DNA from: Kingdonia uniflora
Taxonomy: Eukaryota; Streptophyta; Magnoliopsida; Ranunculales; Circaeasteraceae
DNA: 64,000 nucleotides
Direction of reading: 5' to 3'
Assembly: GCA_014058105.1 (NCBI GenBank)
Contig: JACGCM010000440.1
Location: 1-64,000, forward strand
This document shows, piece by piece, positions 50,281 to 62,327 of the stretch. Both the position numbers and the translations under genes were made by a program. Within the stretch, counting starts at the first letter, position 1. Each line of letters opens with the position of its first letter. The notes below the pieces were generated by a model, which was not told the DNA's origin, searched no databases, and saw only the letters and a list, made by a program, of their open reading frames with translations.

Positions 50281-51594
50281 TGTTAGGAGTTGGGTCCAAG
50301 CCCAAGCTAGAAACCCAACACGGTTGGGTGTCCTATTGGACTCCTAACAAAGCCCATAGTCCCTTTAGGGTTATGGGGAGAGTTTGAGTAGGTTAGGTAA
50401 CCTTTATTGTAGGGTTATCCATATACAGAGAAACACAATAGTATAGAATCAATAAGAAATCCTCTCTTCTCTCTCTCATTTTGTTCTCATGATATAGAAC
50501 TGTTAGCAGGGGCAAAAACAGGTTTTCGGTTAAGTGGGGCTAAATCTTTGGGGTGGGGGGGGGGGGTGCAAATCCCCGAAAAAAATTAGGGTATATTAGA
50601 GCTAAGTTGAAGATTGGCTTTTACTAAAACTTATTACTCTGAGAGACTTGAACAAAATTACATAGTGGTTTTCTTGATAAAATGAAATTTATCCCTACAA
50701 AGACTAAAGAAAAGGAAATAAAAAAAAAAAAAAAAAATTATACACATACCCAAAATAGAAAACTTAATTCTACTTTGTTCTTTCAGTTTTCAGGAACCAA
50801 ATAATTCTGAAGTTTGGGAATCTAATAATTTAATTTGAAGAAAGAATAAGACACAATATATAGTTGCAGAAAACCTTGATTTTAAGAAATTAAATCTAAA
50901 CAAGATGAAGTTTGAAACAAAATCTAAAAAGAAAAAAATATGCGTTCAAGATCACAGAAGTACAAACAACATAGGAATATAATTGGGGGGGAGGGGAGGG
51001 GAAAATCACAAGATGGGGACTAGATTAGTAGCTTTAGAAAGAGAAATAGAGTGAACACTGTCATGTTTGTTGTTAGAGCATCTAGTGTAGGCTCCCTATA
51101 GTTAAAAGAAATATGAGAAAAATGCTAAAAATCAAGTTTTTAGCCTCCCCAAGAGGGTAGCTATTTTGGGTTTCAATACTCTATTCTCAACAACAATGAG
51201 GAGAGAGAAAGAAATTTTGGGGTAGTCACCTAGACAACTTTATTACGTGGAAAACTTTTTTTTAACTAAAAACAATCATACGTAGAAAGTGTTTTGGAAA
51301 AGTTAAAACTACATTTTTTAATCTTTTTTTTTTCTTACACTTTATACTTTTCTTTTGACATGGAGTAGTTTTTGAGGAGTCTATTTTTTGACTTTTTTAA
51401 ATATCATTTTCCAACTCATCTTGCTAGCTATACTAGAGTGGGAAAAATCGGAGGAAGAGAACTTGGGAGTTGGGAACCAGGACTAAAAACATATTTGTTT
51501 TTCAAAATTGTACCCCGGGCCTATAGCCGAGGTAAGTCTGCTAATAGTTCCGTCCCTGACTGTTAGTATACTTGATATGGATTATCTCTCAACA
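50281..51594 (+). repeat. 3' LTR of copia-2, split by a hAT element
   Basis: LTR parts 50281-50506 and 51567-51594 match the 5' LTR continuously once the hAT insertion (50507-51558) and one copy of its target duplication are removed. It ends CTCTCAACA, followed by AAAAT. Confidence 0.88.
50507..51558. mobile_element. Non-autonomous hAT transposon, 1,052 bp
   Basis: It is flanked by a perfect 8-bp direct duplication, ACTGTTAG (50499-50506 and 51559-51566), the size produced by hAT transposases. The termini are short inverted repeats starting CAGGG (left CAGGGGCAAAAAC, right reverse complement CAGGGACGGAAC). No transposase motif is present. It contains a poly-G tract near 50551-50568 and an A18-like run near 50719. 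It is the youngest layer of the nest, because it interrupts the copia LTR. Confidence 0.92.
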
Positions 51595-51879
51595 AAAATC
51601 TCCTTAAACAACTAGAATTAGGAGGCTTGTTATCTATACTACTAACGATACATACTTTATGCCAACATCTAATACATGATGTAGATTACCCTTTTCTCGT
51701 GCGTCGAGGCCTTTTTAAACGGCTCGGATAGGTTTGAGAAGTTAAGTTTAAAACACAGCCGTCCGATCTGAACCAAATTGATTCTTTTCGATTTTTAACT
51801 TTCAGTGTGTCATTTTACCAAATGATTCGGCACAATTCGTGATTTTACCAAATGCTTCGGCACAATTCGTCTCTCTCTA
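51595..51879 (+). promoter_or_regulatory. Upstream region of the ankyrin-TPR gene
   Basis: It contains a tandem pair of 30-bp units (51811-51840 and 51841-51870, core TTCGGCACAATTCGT) immediately before the ATG, followed by CTCTCTCTA. No convincing TATA box was picked. The gene starts only 285 bp after the copia-2 end, so its promoter lies within or next to the transposon boundary. Confidence 0.45.
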
Positions 51880-54800
51880 ATGGCGGACGAATCAAAAACT
51901 CAACCCTCAACAACAACACCATCGACGTCTCTACCAAATTCAGCTACCGAAACCAACATAAAACAGTCTCAGGTACTCAAATTCAAACCCTAATCGCATG
52001 TTAATGTCGCATTAGAATCTCAATTTAAAATTTTAGTCTTTTTCTAGGGTTAATGTTTCTGAAATGATTTTGTAATTGAGGTTGATGATTTAGGGTTGAA
52101 AGTTTGAATTAGGTGCATTTGAATCCATTTGGGTATATTGTTTTGGTAATCAGCAGAGGGACATTGCAATATAACTGCTCTTCATTCTCCTCTTGAGATT
52201 AGCATAATGAGCACATGGATGGTAGAGATATGCCCTTTCTTTCCTGATAATGTTGTCCAGAGGTAGTACATTATTCATCATTCTCCAAACATAGCCCCCA
52301 AGTCTTAGATGTAAGCTTTTGTGCCATCTTTCTACTACTTCTCTCTATCTCTCCCATCTCTACCAAAGCCTTCTCTTACTCTCCCAAAGACGTTTTTGTT
52401 CGTATATAACTCTAACAGAGAAGAAAGAAAACTTGCTGTTGCCAACAGGTACTTCCATAGGTCTCTTGGTGTAACATTATAAAGAACTTGTTAATACATT
52501 TCTACTACTTGAAAGAAAGAACCTAGGCTCAATTAATGTTGATTGTATATTTCTCGAAAAGATTTTTCTAATGATCAGAAGTGCTATTGTTGTTCCCGTT
52601 ATTCAAATTTCAGATTCTTATTAGTATCCATGTTGTTAACTTATTTCTTTTCAATTCTACAATCCTATTTGGAATTTCAGATTTGCCTCTTCAGCTATCA
52701 TAAAGTACTTTATCAAAAAAAAAAAAAAAAACTATCATAAACTAACCTTTGGAGACCAAAGTGCATAACATGCCGAATAGATTAATTATAAACGGGGAGC
52801 CGAGTGGTGCCACATAATTATAGGCTTAGGGCTTGCAGCATAAAATTGACTTACACAATACAAAAACTATCAAATTTAGGTACTGTATTGAAGATATAAA
52901 CGACTATCAAATTACAATGCAAGTGATCGATCCTATCATTAATCGAGTGTCTATTAGGATATTATAGAGTAGTATTATGGTGATTATAGCTTTCACAATG
53001 TTCTCATATTTAAGTTAGTTTGAACCTACATCTTGTAACTTAGTGTAACCTAATCTCGGAATATTATAATTTTCTTCATTGTTTTAGTACCCAAAAAATT
53101 GGCTTTTGATATTTCTTTTCCTTTTGTGCTTGTGTAGGCAGGTGCCGATCCAAATGGTATTTTGTTGGAGTTAACACCTTTGCGATATGCAACCCATAGA
53201 GGGGAATCCGAAATTATAAAATATTTATTAGAAGCTGGAGCTGACCCAAATAGGGCCGATTGGGTTAGGCTATTGAAATTTTTCTCCCTGTTACATTTTG
53301 ACATTACTCTGGTCATGTAAAATGGAAGTTTCATGACATATTGCTTAATAATTCATCAATCATTAATTTAGCTATTAGCAGCTACCTCACGTGGGCATTA
53401 TATTTCAAGCAACCATGATTACTTCATTTAGGAGTTAATAATATTCCATGATTTGGTCTCTGGACTTATTTAATATTATTTCTTTTTGATTACAGAATGG
53501 GGAAAAGCCTATAGAAATATCAGCTTTTCAAGGTCATCTTCAAGATGTTAAAACTCTTTTCTCTGTGACCTCTTCTATCACTGCATGCTTGGAGTGGAGT
53601 GTTGATGAAATAGTTAGACATGTTTGTTCTAGAAAAGCATTTCAAAAGGTAATGGCTTTATATCTCACTTTTGAGTTCATGGGTTTCATCATATTGAGTT
53701 TGCTAAATTAGTGCCTAAAATATTTAATGCTGAAAATGCTAGCTACCTTAATACCATTACAGTCACGACTTGGTGACCTATGAATTTCCAATGATCTTTT
53801 CAAAGATTGTGTTCCCTAATTCAATAGCATTGTGTTGAACCATGCTTGCTCCTATATCGCTATGGTTGGCTTACATATTGGTGTCTCAAGCTTCACTTCA
53901 AGGGTAAAGGTCTTGCATTTGACCAAGACAGATGCATGTGGGGTCTTTAGTAGTGAAAGTTATAACTTAGTTTCCTGCTTATTTTTTTGCTTAACTAATG
54001 ATATTCATCAACACCCATTCTAGATGTAGCTTTCTAAGAAAAAAGCTACTATGTTGCACTCATTCCACAGCACCCATCAAACACATACAATAGTAGATGC
54101 TGTCAAGTTTTGCTAACTTTGTCTTTAAAAGCATGATGAATTTTCATGCAACGACTCGGACTAGGATTAATTATGTAGATTTTGGGGTTCGACAACTCTA
54201 GTCTTGCATCCCAAACCCAAGTACATCGTTGCTGTATATTTATCTTTTATAGAGATCAGCAACCCTACCTTTAGTGACGGAGATACATGTGGAGGAAACT
54301 CTCTTCCAATTAAAACACATGCTAAAAGAAAAACCCAGGGGTAGCTAGATTGCTCCCTATGGGTTAGCTAATCAGGACTCTTCTAGGAAAATACTATGTA
54401 CCTGATGTTTGAGATTTTAGTTGTCATTTCTTTCTTGCAATCTTGTATTCAAAATCTTAATTGTGGAACACAGAGGAAGCGTAAAGCTAAGGAGGTCTTA
54501 TTAGAGACGAAGCTGAAGGCAGAAGATTCATTTAGGAACAAGGAGTATGACATGGCGGTATATTGGTACGCAGTGGTATCTTCTTGAACATTAGCTGTTA
54601 TAGTTACGATCGAAGCTTGTTATAATGTTGCTGTTCAAACCAAATCTTTTGGTTTCGTACTGCTAATTTCTACAAGAATTATTATTCTTAGAAGAAAAAC
54701 TTAGGACCTTGCAGGCCTATATTGAAATCTAATGCAACAATAGGGAAATTGAATCACAAATTTTCACTCCCTTCTCCATCATAATAATTGTATATCTTAT

Positions 54801-55892
54801 CTTATAACTAATCAGTACCTTACACCAATCTTTTGCTTTGGGTCCTTTGATAAATTTAAGGTTTGGTCGTGTGTTATAACATATAACACCAATTTTAAAT
54901 ATAGATGAAGCAAAGGTAGATTTCTCGATTTATCAAAGATGGGATGGAATACTAAGACATACAGTAAGATAGGTGGCTCAAGAGAGAGGTGTTTAGTTGC
55001 GTATATCTTTTCTTTTTGAATGGAAAATCGGAAGTTGTCTGCAGATTACTTGTTAAGCAAATCCCAATCCAAATTCGCAATAGAATTAGTTATCAACTAA
55101 GGCTGAGATGCTGTAAATGAGAAAGGCACATATTTGAGCCCTTACAGTCATCTATATACCCATAATATGGATGTCATGACAAGTGTCTCTTTTCTTACTA
55201 TAATACAAGTTCCAGTTCGTGCAAATCTAGTATCCTTTCTTAATTCTAAACAAATCCAAATGCAATGAATTTTCATCAACTTTTAGTAGTTTCTTATGAT
55301 ATACTAATTATTACATTTATGTAAACGTGAAACATAGAAGCTACACTAAGAGCTTTTTGTAGGGTTTTTCATGGACATTGTTGTGCATATTATCTCTTTT
55401 GGGTTATTCCAGCCTTTTAATCTTTCGTTGTCCGTCTTTGTCCTTTCAATGAAGGCTTCGATCATGAAGATCTTTTATCTGTCAAATTTCATGTTTATTC
55501 GCTATATCGCCCACTTGAATCACTGCTTGAATTTTGCAATGGAAATATAGGCTGGCCTTATGGATGATCAAGATGCCACTTTACTTTCCAAAAGGAGTGA
55601 ATGCTGGACCCTAATGGGAAAGGCAGAGTCCACATTAGCCGATGCTATGAGGTGCATAACACTAAGGTCCGACTGGTCAGAAACATACTACAGGAAAGGG
55701 GTAGCACTGAATCTAGGCAAAGTAAGTCCATTTTTCTTTAATTTCCTTCCCTCAATTTCACTTATAAATTTTGAAACATGGACTGTCCTATTATGCATTA
55801 CACTATAAGAGTATGCCGAGGCAGCAGATGCATTCTTAAAGGCTCTAAAACTGGATCCCAATAACATAGAGCTTCGAAATGTTTTCCAGTAA
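51880..55892 (+). CDS. Short ankyrin-TPR protein, about 241 aa
   Basis: Exons: 51880-51972, 53138-53263, 53496-53648, 54474-54575, 55551-55721, 55812-55892. All introns are GT..AG and all junctions are phase 0, giving one open frame. Residues 1-31 are Ser/Thr/Pro-rich. Residues 32-95 or so hold one and a half ankyrin repeats (TPLRYATHRGESEIIKYLL; AGADPN twice; NGEKPIEISAFQGHLQDVK). A linker contains EWSVDEIVRHV. Then come three TPR-like units (AEDSFRNKEYDMAVYWY; ATLLSKRSECWTLMGKAEST; YAEAADAFLKALKLDPNN). The layout matches plant ankyrin-TPR proteins (TPR10-like, normally about 450 aa with six or more ankyrin repeats), whose TPRs bind chaperone tails. Most ankyrin repeats are missing, so it is either a short paralogue or a partly deleted copy. 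Transcription was not tested. Confidence 0.75.
52180..52390 (-). repeat. Possible LINE fragment in intron 1 of the ankyrin-TPR gene
   Basis: On the minus strand, broken frames suggest a zf-RVT-like pattern (a W.LC.N.LPL-like block, then a Cys-x2-Cys motif near SMCSLC). The signal is short and frame-shifted. Confidence 0.3.
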
Positions 55893-56881
55893 AGTTTTAC
55901 ACCACTTCTTCTTTCCAGATATGTTTTAAGCTTTATTTGTAAGCAAATATATCAGAAGTTTGAACATCTCCTTAATAACATATAGTAGCATTCTTCAGTA
56001 AAACTGCATCTAAAGTCTATAAAACATGTAAAGGAGGTAAAATGATATTAGATTGGAGAGTGCCCAAAAAAAAAAATTACCAAGAAAGAAAATACACTTA
56101 GTACGTCTTCTGACATTTTGAAAATATTTTAGGATTTTATTATATTATTTGGCAATTTGAATGATCAAATTCTAGTTTTTTGATCATTCATAAATCGACC
56201 CCATTGAGGACATCTCGAGTTTCTGACAATGGCTGCGGTAGCACTTCTTTAAGCGATACTTTTAATTCAACAGGGAAACAGTTGAAGCTTAAGTGAACTC
56301 CATTCATCTACAGCGGGAGCAGGATGATGATGCTAACACAAGAAAGTTCTTTTCTCTATCTCGTGTATGAAAAAGATCTGACGCTTAAGAGAAATGATGA
56401 TTTACTATACAAGATAGCTAAAATCGGAAATTTAGAAAAAATAGCTACTCAAGGATTCTATTTTAGAGTTCCTGCGATTCTCAAATTCATACTTAGGGCG
56501 AACTTCAATCTTTGTTCATCATCACTATTCTCTTCCTCTTTATATCATGATCCAAATCCCTCACCCTCTAAACCCTAGATCCATCTCTCTCTCTCTCTAT
56601 ACTCTCAATCTTCAAAATAAGGGAAAGTATGGGAGATTTATGGAGATTTAACAGGATGACTTGTAGGACCTAGGACTACAAGCTCATGATACATGTAATC
56701 TCTGCTCTCTATCTCAAGAGAATTTTGTGGAGATTCTATCTTTACTCGATCTATTCCTTCCAAGGTCAGATCCCCCCTCTATCTCTCTATCTCTTCGTAT
56801 TTGATTGAGTTGTGATTTAAATTACAGAGGGAGTATGTTATGCGAAGAAGGATTACAATTTGAAGAAACACCAATTGATTC
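55893..56881. other. No confident gene
   Basis: 3' flank of the ankyrin-TPR gene. Open frame 56324-56578 has no recognised family. A CT-rich stretch at about 56582-56610 resembles a plant 5' leader and could belong to the DUF632-like fragment downstream. Confidence 0.4.
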
Positions 56882-57076
56882 ATGTACCAAATTTGCAATA
56901 ATGAAGAGGAGAAGGAGAATGGGGTTGAGGTTGTGAAGGGAATGAATGGTGTTATTAATGTGACTCAAGGGTTGACGGTTATCGACACCCTGGTGAGGGG
57001 GAGGGAGTTATTGGAAGATTTGAAGGACCATTTCACTAGGGCTTATGATTCTGGTTCATCTACAATCTGGTTTTGA
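56882..57076 (+). pseudogene. Fragment resembling a DUF630/DUF632 (NRG2-type) protein
   Basis: The 64-codon frame ends with LTVIDTLVRGRELLEDLKDH and FTRAYDSGSS. In plant DUF632 proteins the segment just before the DUF632 domain reads like VD.PV.GR.LLEALKDIEDHF.RAYDSG; here the Ile-Glu between Asp and His is missing. The acidic N-terminal stretch (NNEEEKENGVEVV) fits the usual linker. The domain itself and the N-terminal DUF630 are absent, and the frame stops at 57074. Probably a gene fragment. Confidence 0.5.
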
Positions 57077-57773
57077 AGAAATAAAAGGTGACATTTTCTC
57101 CTAAAAAGGTTTAATTTTTTTTCTTGTGTTCTTTACTCCTTTTTCATATGGTCTTAAACATAAAATTGTGGTTTTATTTCTTCTTCTTTTGGCTTCCCCT
57201 TTAGATGTTCACATGATTGTTTTGCCTTTTATCTATAAGCCCTAATTTGATAATTAATAGTGGTCCCTAAATACATACTCTGAGAGTGGGAGAATATATG
57301 TAGAGATTTTCCATTTCTTTGTTAACTCATTTGTTTTTCTGCCTTTAAGCATTATGAAATTGGTGTACGTGTTAGCTGAGAGCATCCACAGTAGATCGAC
57401 TGAAGGCTCCGAATGGACAAATTTAAGAAATAGCAAAAATAAAATAAAATAATATGCATCTAGTAGATGGACTATTATTTTATGAAATGTTGACTTGGAG
57501 GTGAAAATGTGTATAAATTTGTTAATCCATTTGAGACTACGAGAGTAAGAGTGAAAGGGAGGTATTATGTGAGAGTGATAGATACTATCAAGAGCTTTTG
57601 ATTGTGAGAGTGATAGATACCATCAGTTTATGTGAGGAAAATGTTAGATACCACTAATTAATTGAAGCATGGTCTGTTAGAGATTTTGATCTAAACAAAT
57701 CTTACAACTAAAGTATTTTCACTGTAGATTTTGCTTTATGAGTCTTGAAAATGTTGGTTTTCCTTGTTTACAG
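57077..57773. other. Spacer with a transposon-end-like motif
   Basis: GAGAGCATCCACAGTAG at about 57378 resembles the GAGCATC(C/T)(A/C)-type termini common in plant miniature elements, but no matching inverted end or target duplication was found. The repeat GAGAGTGATAGATAC occurs twice near 57570-57620. Confidence 0.4.
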
Positions 57774-60042
57774 GTATGGCATATTCGAAGGAGTTTGCCG
57801 TGGGGATATTTGGTGCATTAGCAAGACGCAGACGGCAAAAGATCAATAGAGTAACAAAGGAAGAGCTCTATGACTTCTGGTTGCAGATTTCAAATACAAG
57901 CTTTGTCGCTCGCCTTCAGTTTTTTTTTTGGCATGTAGGTCTTCACTCATAATCCTTCCCTCCCCATTTTCCTCCTAGCTTTACATGTTTTAGTACTCCT
58001 TATTTAATCAATGCTTTAGTTTCATTAACATAATTCTCACTTTTGTGGATATTTGTAGGGCCGATAGTAAGGAAGACGGGAGAATTGCAAGAGAAGAAGT
58101 ACAGGAGGTGAGATTAATTATAATTACTAATCTTTCTAATAATTGTATGCTAAGATATAGTATTCTTGTTAAGGTGTGTTTCAGCAACATTGTATAATCT
58201 CATCTTAATTCTGTTTGTAGCTGATAATACTCAGTGCGTCTACAAACAAGCTTTCCAAATTGAAAGAGCAAGCGCAGGAGTACGCCTCCTTGATAATGGA
58301 AGAACTCGACCCGAAAAATCTCGAATACATTGAGGTAAGTTTAGAATATAAATTTTATCTAAAGATGAGACTTATTTAACAATTCTCCGTATAATAATAT
58401 ACATTTTTTACGAAGAAGAAGAAGAAGAAGAAGAAGAAAAATGAACAAGCTTTTATGGTATGTGATTGAAGGATCAACAGGATAGATACCATAAGCACAT
58501 CTTGATGTTGGTCTGTCATCTCTAGATGCTGACTTGCCCTCTCTCGACGTTGCTCTATTGAACACCTATGACTCCATAAGAAGTCATCCTTTGAGCAAGA
58601 TGTCTTTTATCATGTCCATGCACATATAATAGTTAGTTTTTCTATTTATAGAGACATTTCGATCCTCAATAATTCTTCTCTTACAAGTTTCTCTACAGAT
58701 ACCTTATTCTGCACAAGCGGGATTTCCCAAACTGATTTTTCTTCTAAAATTCTTCTATAATTTTTAGTTATGGCATTTGGAGGGCTTACTACTACAAAGA
58801 GAAAACTACTTGAACCATGGCAGACCAGTGAGCGTAGCAAGTGTCTCCTGGACTCATAACAAAGGTTCGGTAAAGCCTAGAAATATTCTGCGACGTATAA
58901 GTCGTACGCTCAGATGTTACATACTAGATAACTGGCAAAGGGGGTGGATTATCATGGTGTGGGTGGTGACCATGGCATTACTCTTTACTTGGAAGTTCAA
59001 CCAATACAGGAACAAAGCGGCTTTTCAAGTCATGGGGTATTGTTTAACCACGACTAAAGGAGTTGTTGAGATTCTAAAGCTTAACATGGCCCTCATTTTG
59101 TTACCAGTTTGTCGAAATACGTTGACTTGGCTCCGGTCTACTAGAGCTAGATTGTTTGTTCTCTTCGATGATAACATCAACTTCCCTAAGGTAAGGAAGA
59201 ATTATTATTTATCTGACATCCTTGCCCTGCTGACATATTTGACAAATCAAAATACTTTAGATAATTGCTTTCTCTATAGCAATAGGAACCCTTCTTCATG
59301 CTAGCAGCCATCTGACATGCGATTTTCCCCGTCTGACTCACTCTTCTCCACAAGAATTTGAACTTATATCATCGGATTTCCATAACAAGAAGCCTACGCA
59401 CAAAAGTCTTCTGACGGGCGTGGAAGGGGTGATTGGGATCAGTATGGTGATTCTTATGGCTATCTCATTTACACTTGCCACATCGTTTTAGAAAGAATGT
59501 TGTGAGACTTCCAGCACCTTTCAACCGATTGACAGGTTTCAATGCATTTTGGTATTCTCATCACCTTCTTGTCCTCGTCTACATCTTGCTCGTCCATGGT
59601 TTCTTCGTGTTCTTAGTTCACAAATGGTACCAGAAGACGGTATTAACATCTAATCTAACTATTATGATTTTATACTGACGTTTCTTAGAAAGTTGGAGGA
59701 AATGTACATTGCTTTCTAATGAGAATGTTATGCTTTTCCAGACATGGATGTACATTTCTGTTCCACTCTTGCTCTATATATGTGAGCGAAGTCCTCGAGC
59801 ATGTAGATCCACACGTTACTCATTTAAGAACTTGAAGGTAGTATCAGCTCTTTATTTCCTCCCTTCTCAACCCAAAATGCAACAATCATCGTTATCTGTG
59901 CCATTTGATATATCTACTCTTTTTTGTATAGGTCTCAGTACTACCAGGAAGTGTATTCAGCTTAGTTATGCCAGTCATCCAACAAAGCCCAACTGTTGAA
60001 GTTGCAGCCCAAGCTTATAGATGTCTTATGCTTCAAGGCTAG
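57774..60042 (+). pseudogene. Truncated respiratory burst oxidase homolog (Rboh) NADPH oxidase
   Basis: Exons: 57774-57934, 58059-58107, 58221-58334, 58768-59190, 59261-59639, 59742-59837, about 59932-60042. Motifs: SKEFAVGIFGALARRRRQKI; EF-hand loop [71 protein letters not shown] and FWYSHHL (haem histidines conserved); VEGVIGISMVILMAISFTLA; FNRLTGFNAF. It lacks the N-terminal exon and the entire FAD/NADPH-binding half. A ten-T run near 57920-57929 breaks the frame by one base relative to the splice phase, a second one-base shift lies near 59483, and the last exon leaves the family sequence. It would normally make apoplastic superoxide; this copy cannot. Confidence 0.85.
58412..58437 (+). 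repeat. (GAA)n microsatellite in an Rboh pseudogene intron
   Basis: Eight to nine uninterrupted GAA units. Confidence 0.9.
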
Positions 60043-60657
60043 AGAGATAAAAGCAAGAACGGGTCAAACATTGACCAAATTAAAAGAGTGTCTTACTTAA
60101 ACTTAAACATAATTTTGAAATCTCTGTTTCTCTACTTTGGGACTTTAAACAACTTGTAAATGCACAAAAAGATGCAATGACAGTTTTTGATCTATAAAAT
60201 AATGAACACTTTGATTCAAATCAATCAAAGTATACTTCTAGGCCATACCCCACAAAACAAAACAGCGATAGTGAAATTTTAATCAAGGGTACACAAGAGA
60301 TTCAACTAACCGAAAATGAAGAGATGCAGATTGAAAATTTGGGGTGGAAGCCATTTTATGCAATTTTTTAAATTAACTCTTATACAAAATACTCTCACTA
60401 ACTGCTAGATATACAATTATTTTTTAAACAATACACATATTTGGTATAGAACGATCAAACACCAACATAAAAAATTGTTTATTTAAATAGGAATTATAAT
60501 GATTTTATATGCATGTCGTTTAAGATCTAATTGTATTTTTTTTCTTCGAGTTATAATGGCAATAATCCATATAAGAGATGTGCAATCAACTATCTCCAAG
60601 AGACGCTTGAAAAACGTGACTTCAACAAAAGCTTTCATATAACTTAATGTTATTGAA
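60043..60657. other. AT-rich spacer, nothing recognised
   Basis: No coding, repeat or RNA signal supported on either strand. Confidence 0.45.
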
Positions 60658-61223
60658 ATGCGACAGTACATTCATAGTCAGACCAATGAAGTAATATCAA
60701 CTAATGAGGAGATGACAACAATACATAGTATTGAATTGAATTTTTGGAATAATTTATGCGCATGTGGTCGTAACAAAATCATCAATCGCTTAAAAGAAGT
60801 ATGCCAAGAAAAATTAGCACTTTCTATTGGAGATCAATTATGGGATAACAAAGGTGATTGGCTATTTGACCTTCTGAAGAAAACTGCGGTATCAACTCTA
60901 GAAAAAAAACGTGCATCGATGTATATACTTTTGCAGGTGGAGATGTTAATTATTTATAATGAACACAAGCAAAAAATCTCCTACAATCAAGTAACATCGA
61001 CACCTGCAGAACCATCTTCTGAGATAGCACATGCACAGGTAATAGCATATCAAGACATTATATGATCTACACATTATTTATTTCTACTAGCATTTGACGT
61101 ATTTATATATTTTATTCAAATCTTTATATTAAACAGGGACAAAAGGCGCATATTAATGGTGAAGAAATATTGAAGAAGACTAGAAGATTGGTGCATCGCA
61201 AGTTGGACTTCATTTCACAATGA
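60658..61223 (+). CDS. Unrecognised two-exon ORF, about 155 aa
   Basis: Exon 1 at 60658-61038 (127 codons) is followed by a donor GTAATA; exon 2 at 61137-61223 (28 codons plus stop) follows TTAAACAG. The phase is kept. The protein is charged and probably helical: it contains LCACGRNKIINRLKEVCQEK, WDNKGDWLFDLLKKTAVSTL and a C-terminal GEEILKKTRRLVHRKLDFI. No signal peptide or membrane segment is seen, and no family was recognised. It lies among gene fragments, so it may itself be a fragment of a longer gene. The start ATG is simply the first in the open stretch. Confidence 0.4.
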
Positions 61224-61830
61224 AGCATTGGAAGATGATGCTAAGTTGGAAATAATTTTCAAAGTGTTTAAAAGAAATTTGTTAAAGATTAGAACAATCA
61301 TTTTCTTATTTTGAATATTCAATAACTATCTTATTCATATATTTAATATTGAGTTAATAATTCCTCCTATTTGTCATTTCTTAAAAAACATGTCTATTTA
61401 TCATTAAAAAAATAGTAATAACCTAATTAATTTGGCATAACTACTCCTCTATTTATTAAAAAAACATATTATAAAAAAAAACATTAATTGCCATACCTTT
61501 ATATATATCTTCATTTATATGTGCATAATGATTATTCATTACCTTTAAAACCTCTAAAATAAGCAAAATTGCCTAATAATCATAACCTATTTTAGTAGGA
61601 ATTTTGTCAACAAATTTCATCAGGCCCAACTATTTATTGTTACTGTTTATTGTATTTGGTTGTATTGAGTTGAGTTTTGTAGTGAGGAATTCATAAGAAT
61701 TACTGCGAGGATCAAAACTTCTGCCATTGATTCTTATTACTTTTAGTGAGTCTCTCTCTAGTTAATTACTTTTCTTAATAACTATCGCTCTTAATAACTT
61801 TCCTTATTTTCTTCTTTGTTCTTAATAGAG

Positions 61831-62163
61831 ATGGTGTACAACGTGTTACGTGCATCGGTGCATAGAGTAGTTAAATCCGTGGAACCAAATGACACATATT
61901 TGGTCCAGTTCCCAACTATCATGGGTATTCAACAAAAGATCATGGATGCTACTAACCTGAGGCATTGAAGTATTACACCGTTTACACCCGAGTTTGCTGT
62001 GAATGACAAAGTTGACGTTCTTTTTGGTAACATTTATAGGTTTTGTGGCATAATAACTGAAAGGAATGGTGATCGGTATAACGTGGCACTAACCGATGCA
62101 CCCACGCAGCTTGGAAACATTGTCAACTTCAACTTGAGGCATAGCCTAGAGTCTAGTGCTTAA
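61831..62163 (+). pseudogene. Agenet/Tudor-like domain fragment with one in-frame stop
   Basis: An open stretch of 111 codons broken only by a TGA at 61966-61968. The first half has DTYLVQFPTIMG and ATNLRH; the second has FAVNDKVDVLFGNIYRFCGI, ITERNGDRYNVAL and FNLRHSLE. The order 'YLVQF...LR', 'F.VND.VDV', 'GII.....D.Y.V.L', 'LR' is that of tandem plant Agenet domains, which read histone or other methyl marks. The usual paired Trp is Tyr-Arg here. No flanking exons with other domains were found. Confidence 0.5.
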
Positions 62164-62327
62164 TGGATCTTAATGTATGCTTAATGTTTCTTGATATATT
62201 AGTTTAGTGCTTTATCTCTACTCCCGGTTTTACTCCTTATAGTTATCTGCACCTCAGTTGCCGTGGATCCCGACTCCTAAACTAGTCTAGGGAACAAGTA
62301 ATTTACTGACGACCCAAGCGATATTAT

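Larger units (their letters stand above)
28668..51594 (+). mobile_element. Ty1/copia element copia-2, expanded to 22.9 kb by nested insertions
   Basis: LTRs of about 254-272 bp (28668-28939 and 50281-51594, the latter split by a hAT element) have TG..CA ends and near-matching 5-bp flanks (GAAAT/AAAAT). Between them lie a primer-binding-like site after 28939, a long leader, gag (30770-31706), a protease fragment and, after the gypsy insertion, the rest of pol (46962-50058), then a polypurine tract (50272-50280). It belongs to the copia-1 family. Without the gypsy, the hAT and the duplicated segment it would be an ordinary-sized element. Confidence 0.88.

Noticed and set aside
51075..51445. Miniature element nested in the hAT (starts TTAGAGCATCTAGTG)
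   Set aside because: No matching inverted end or target duplication could be found.
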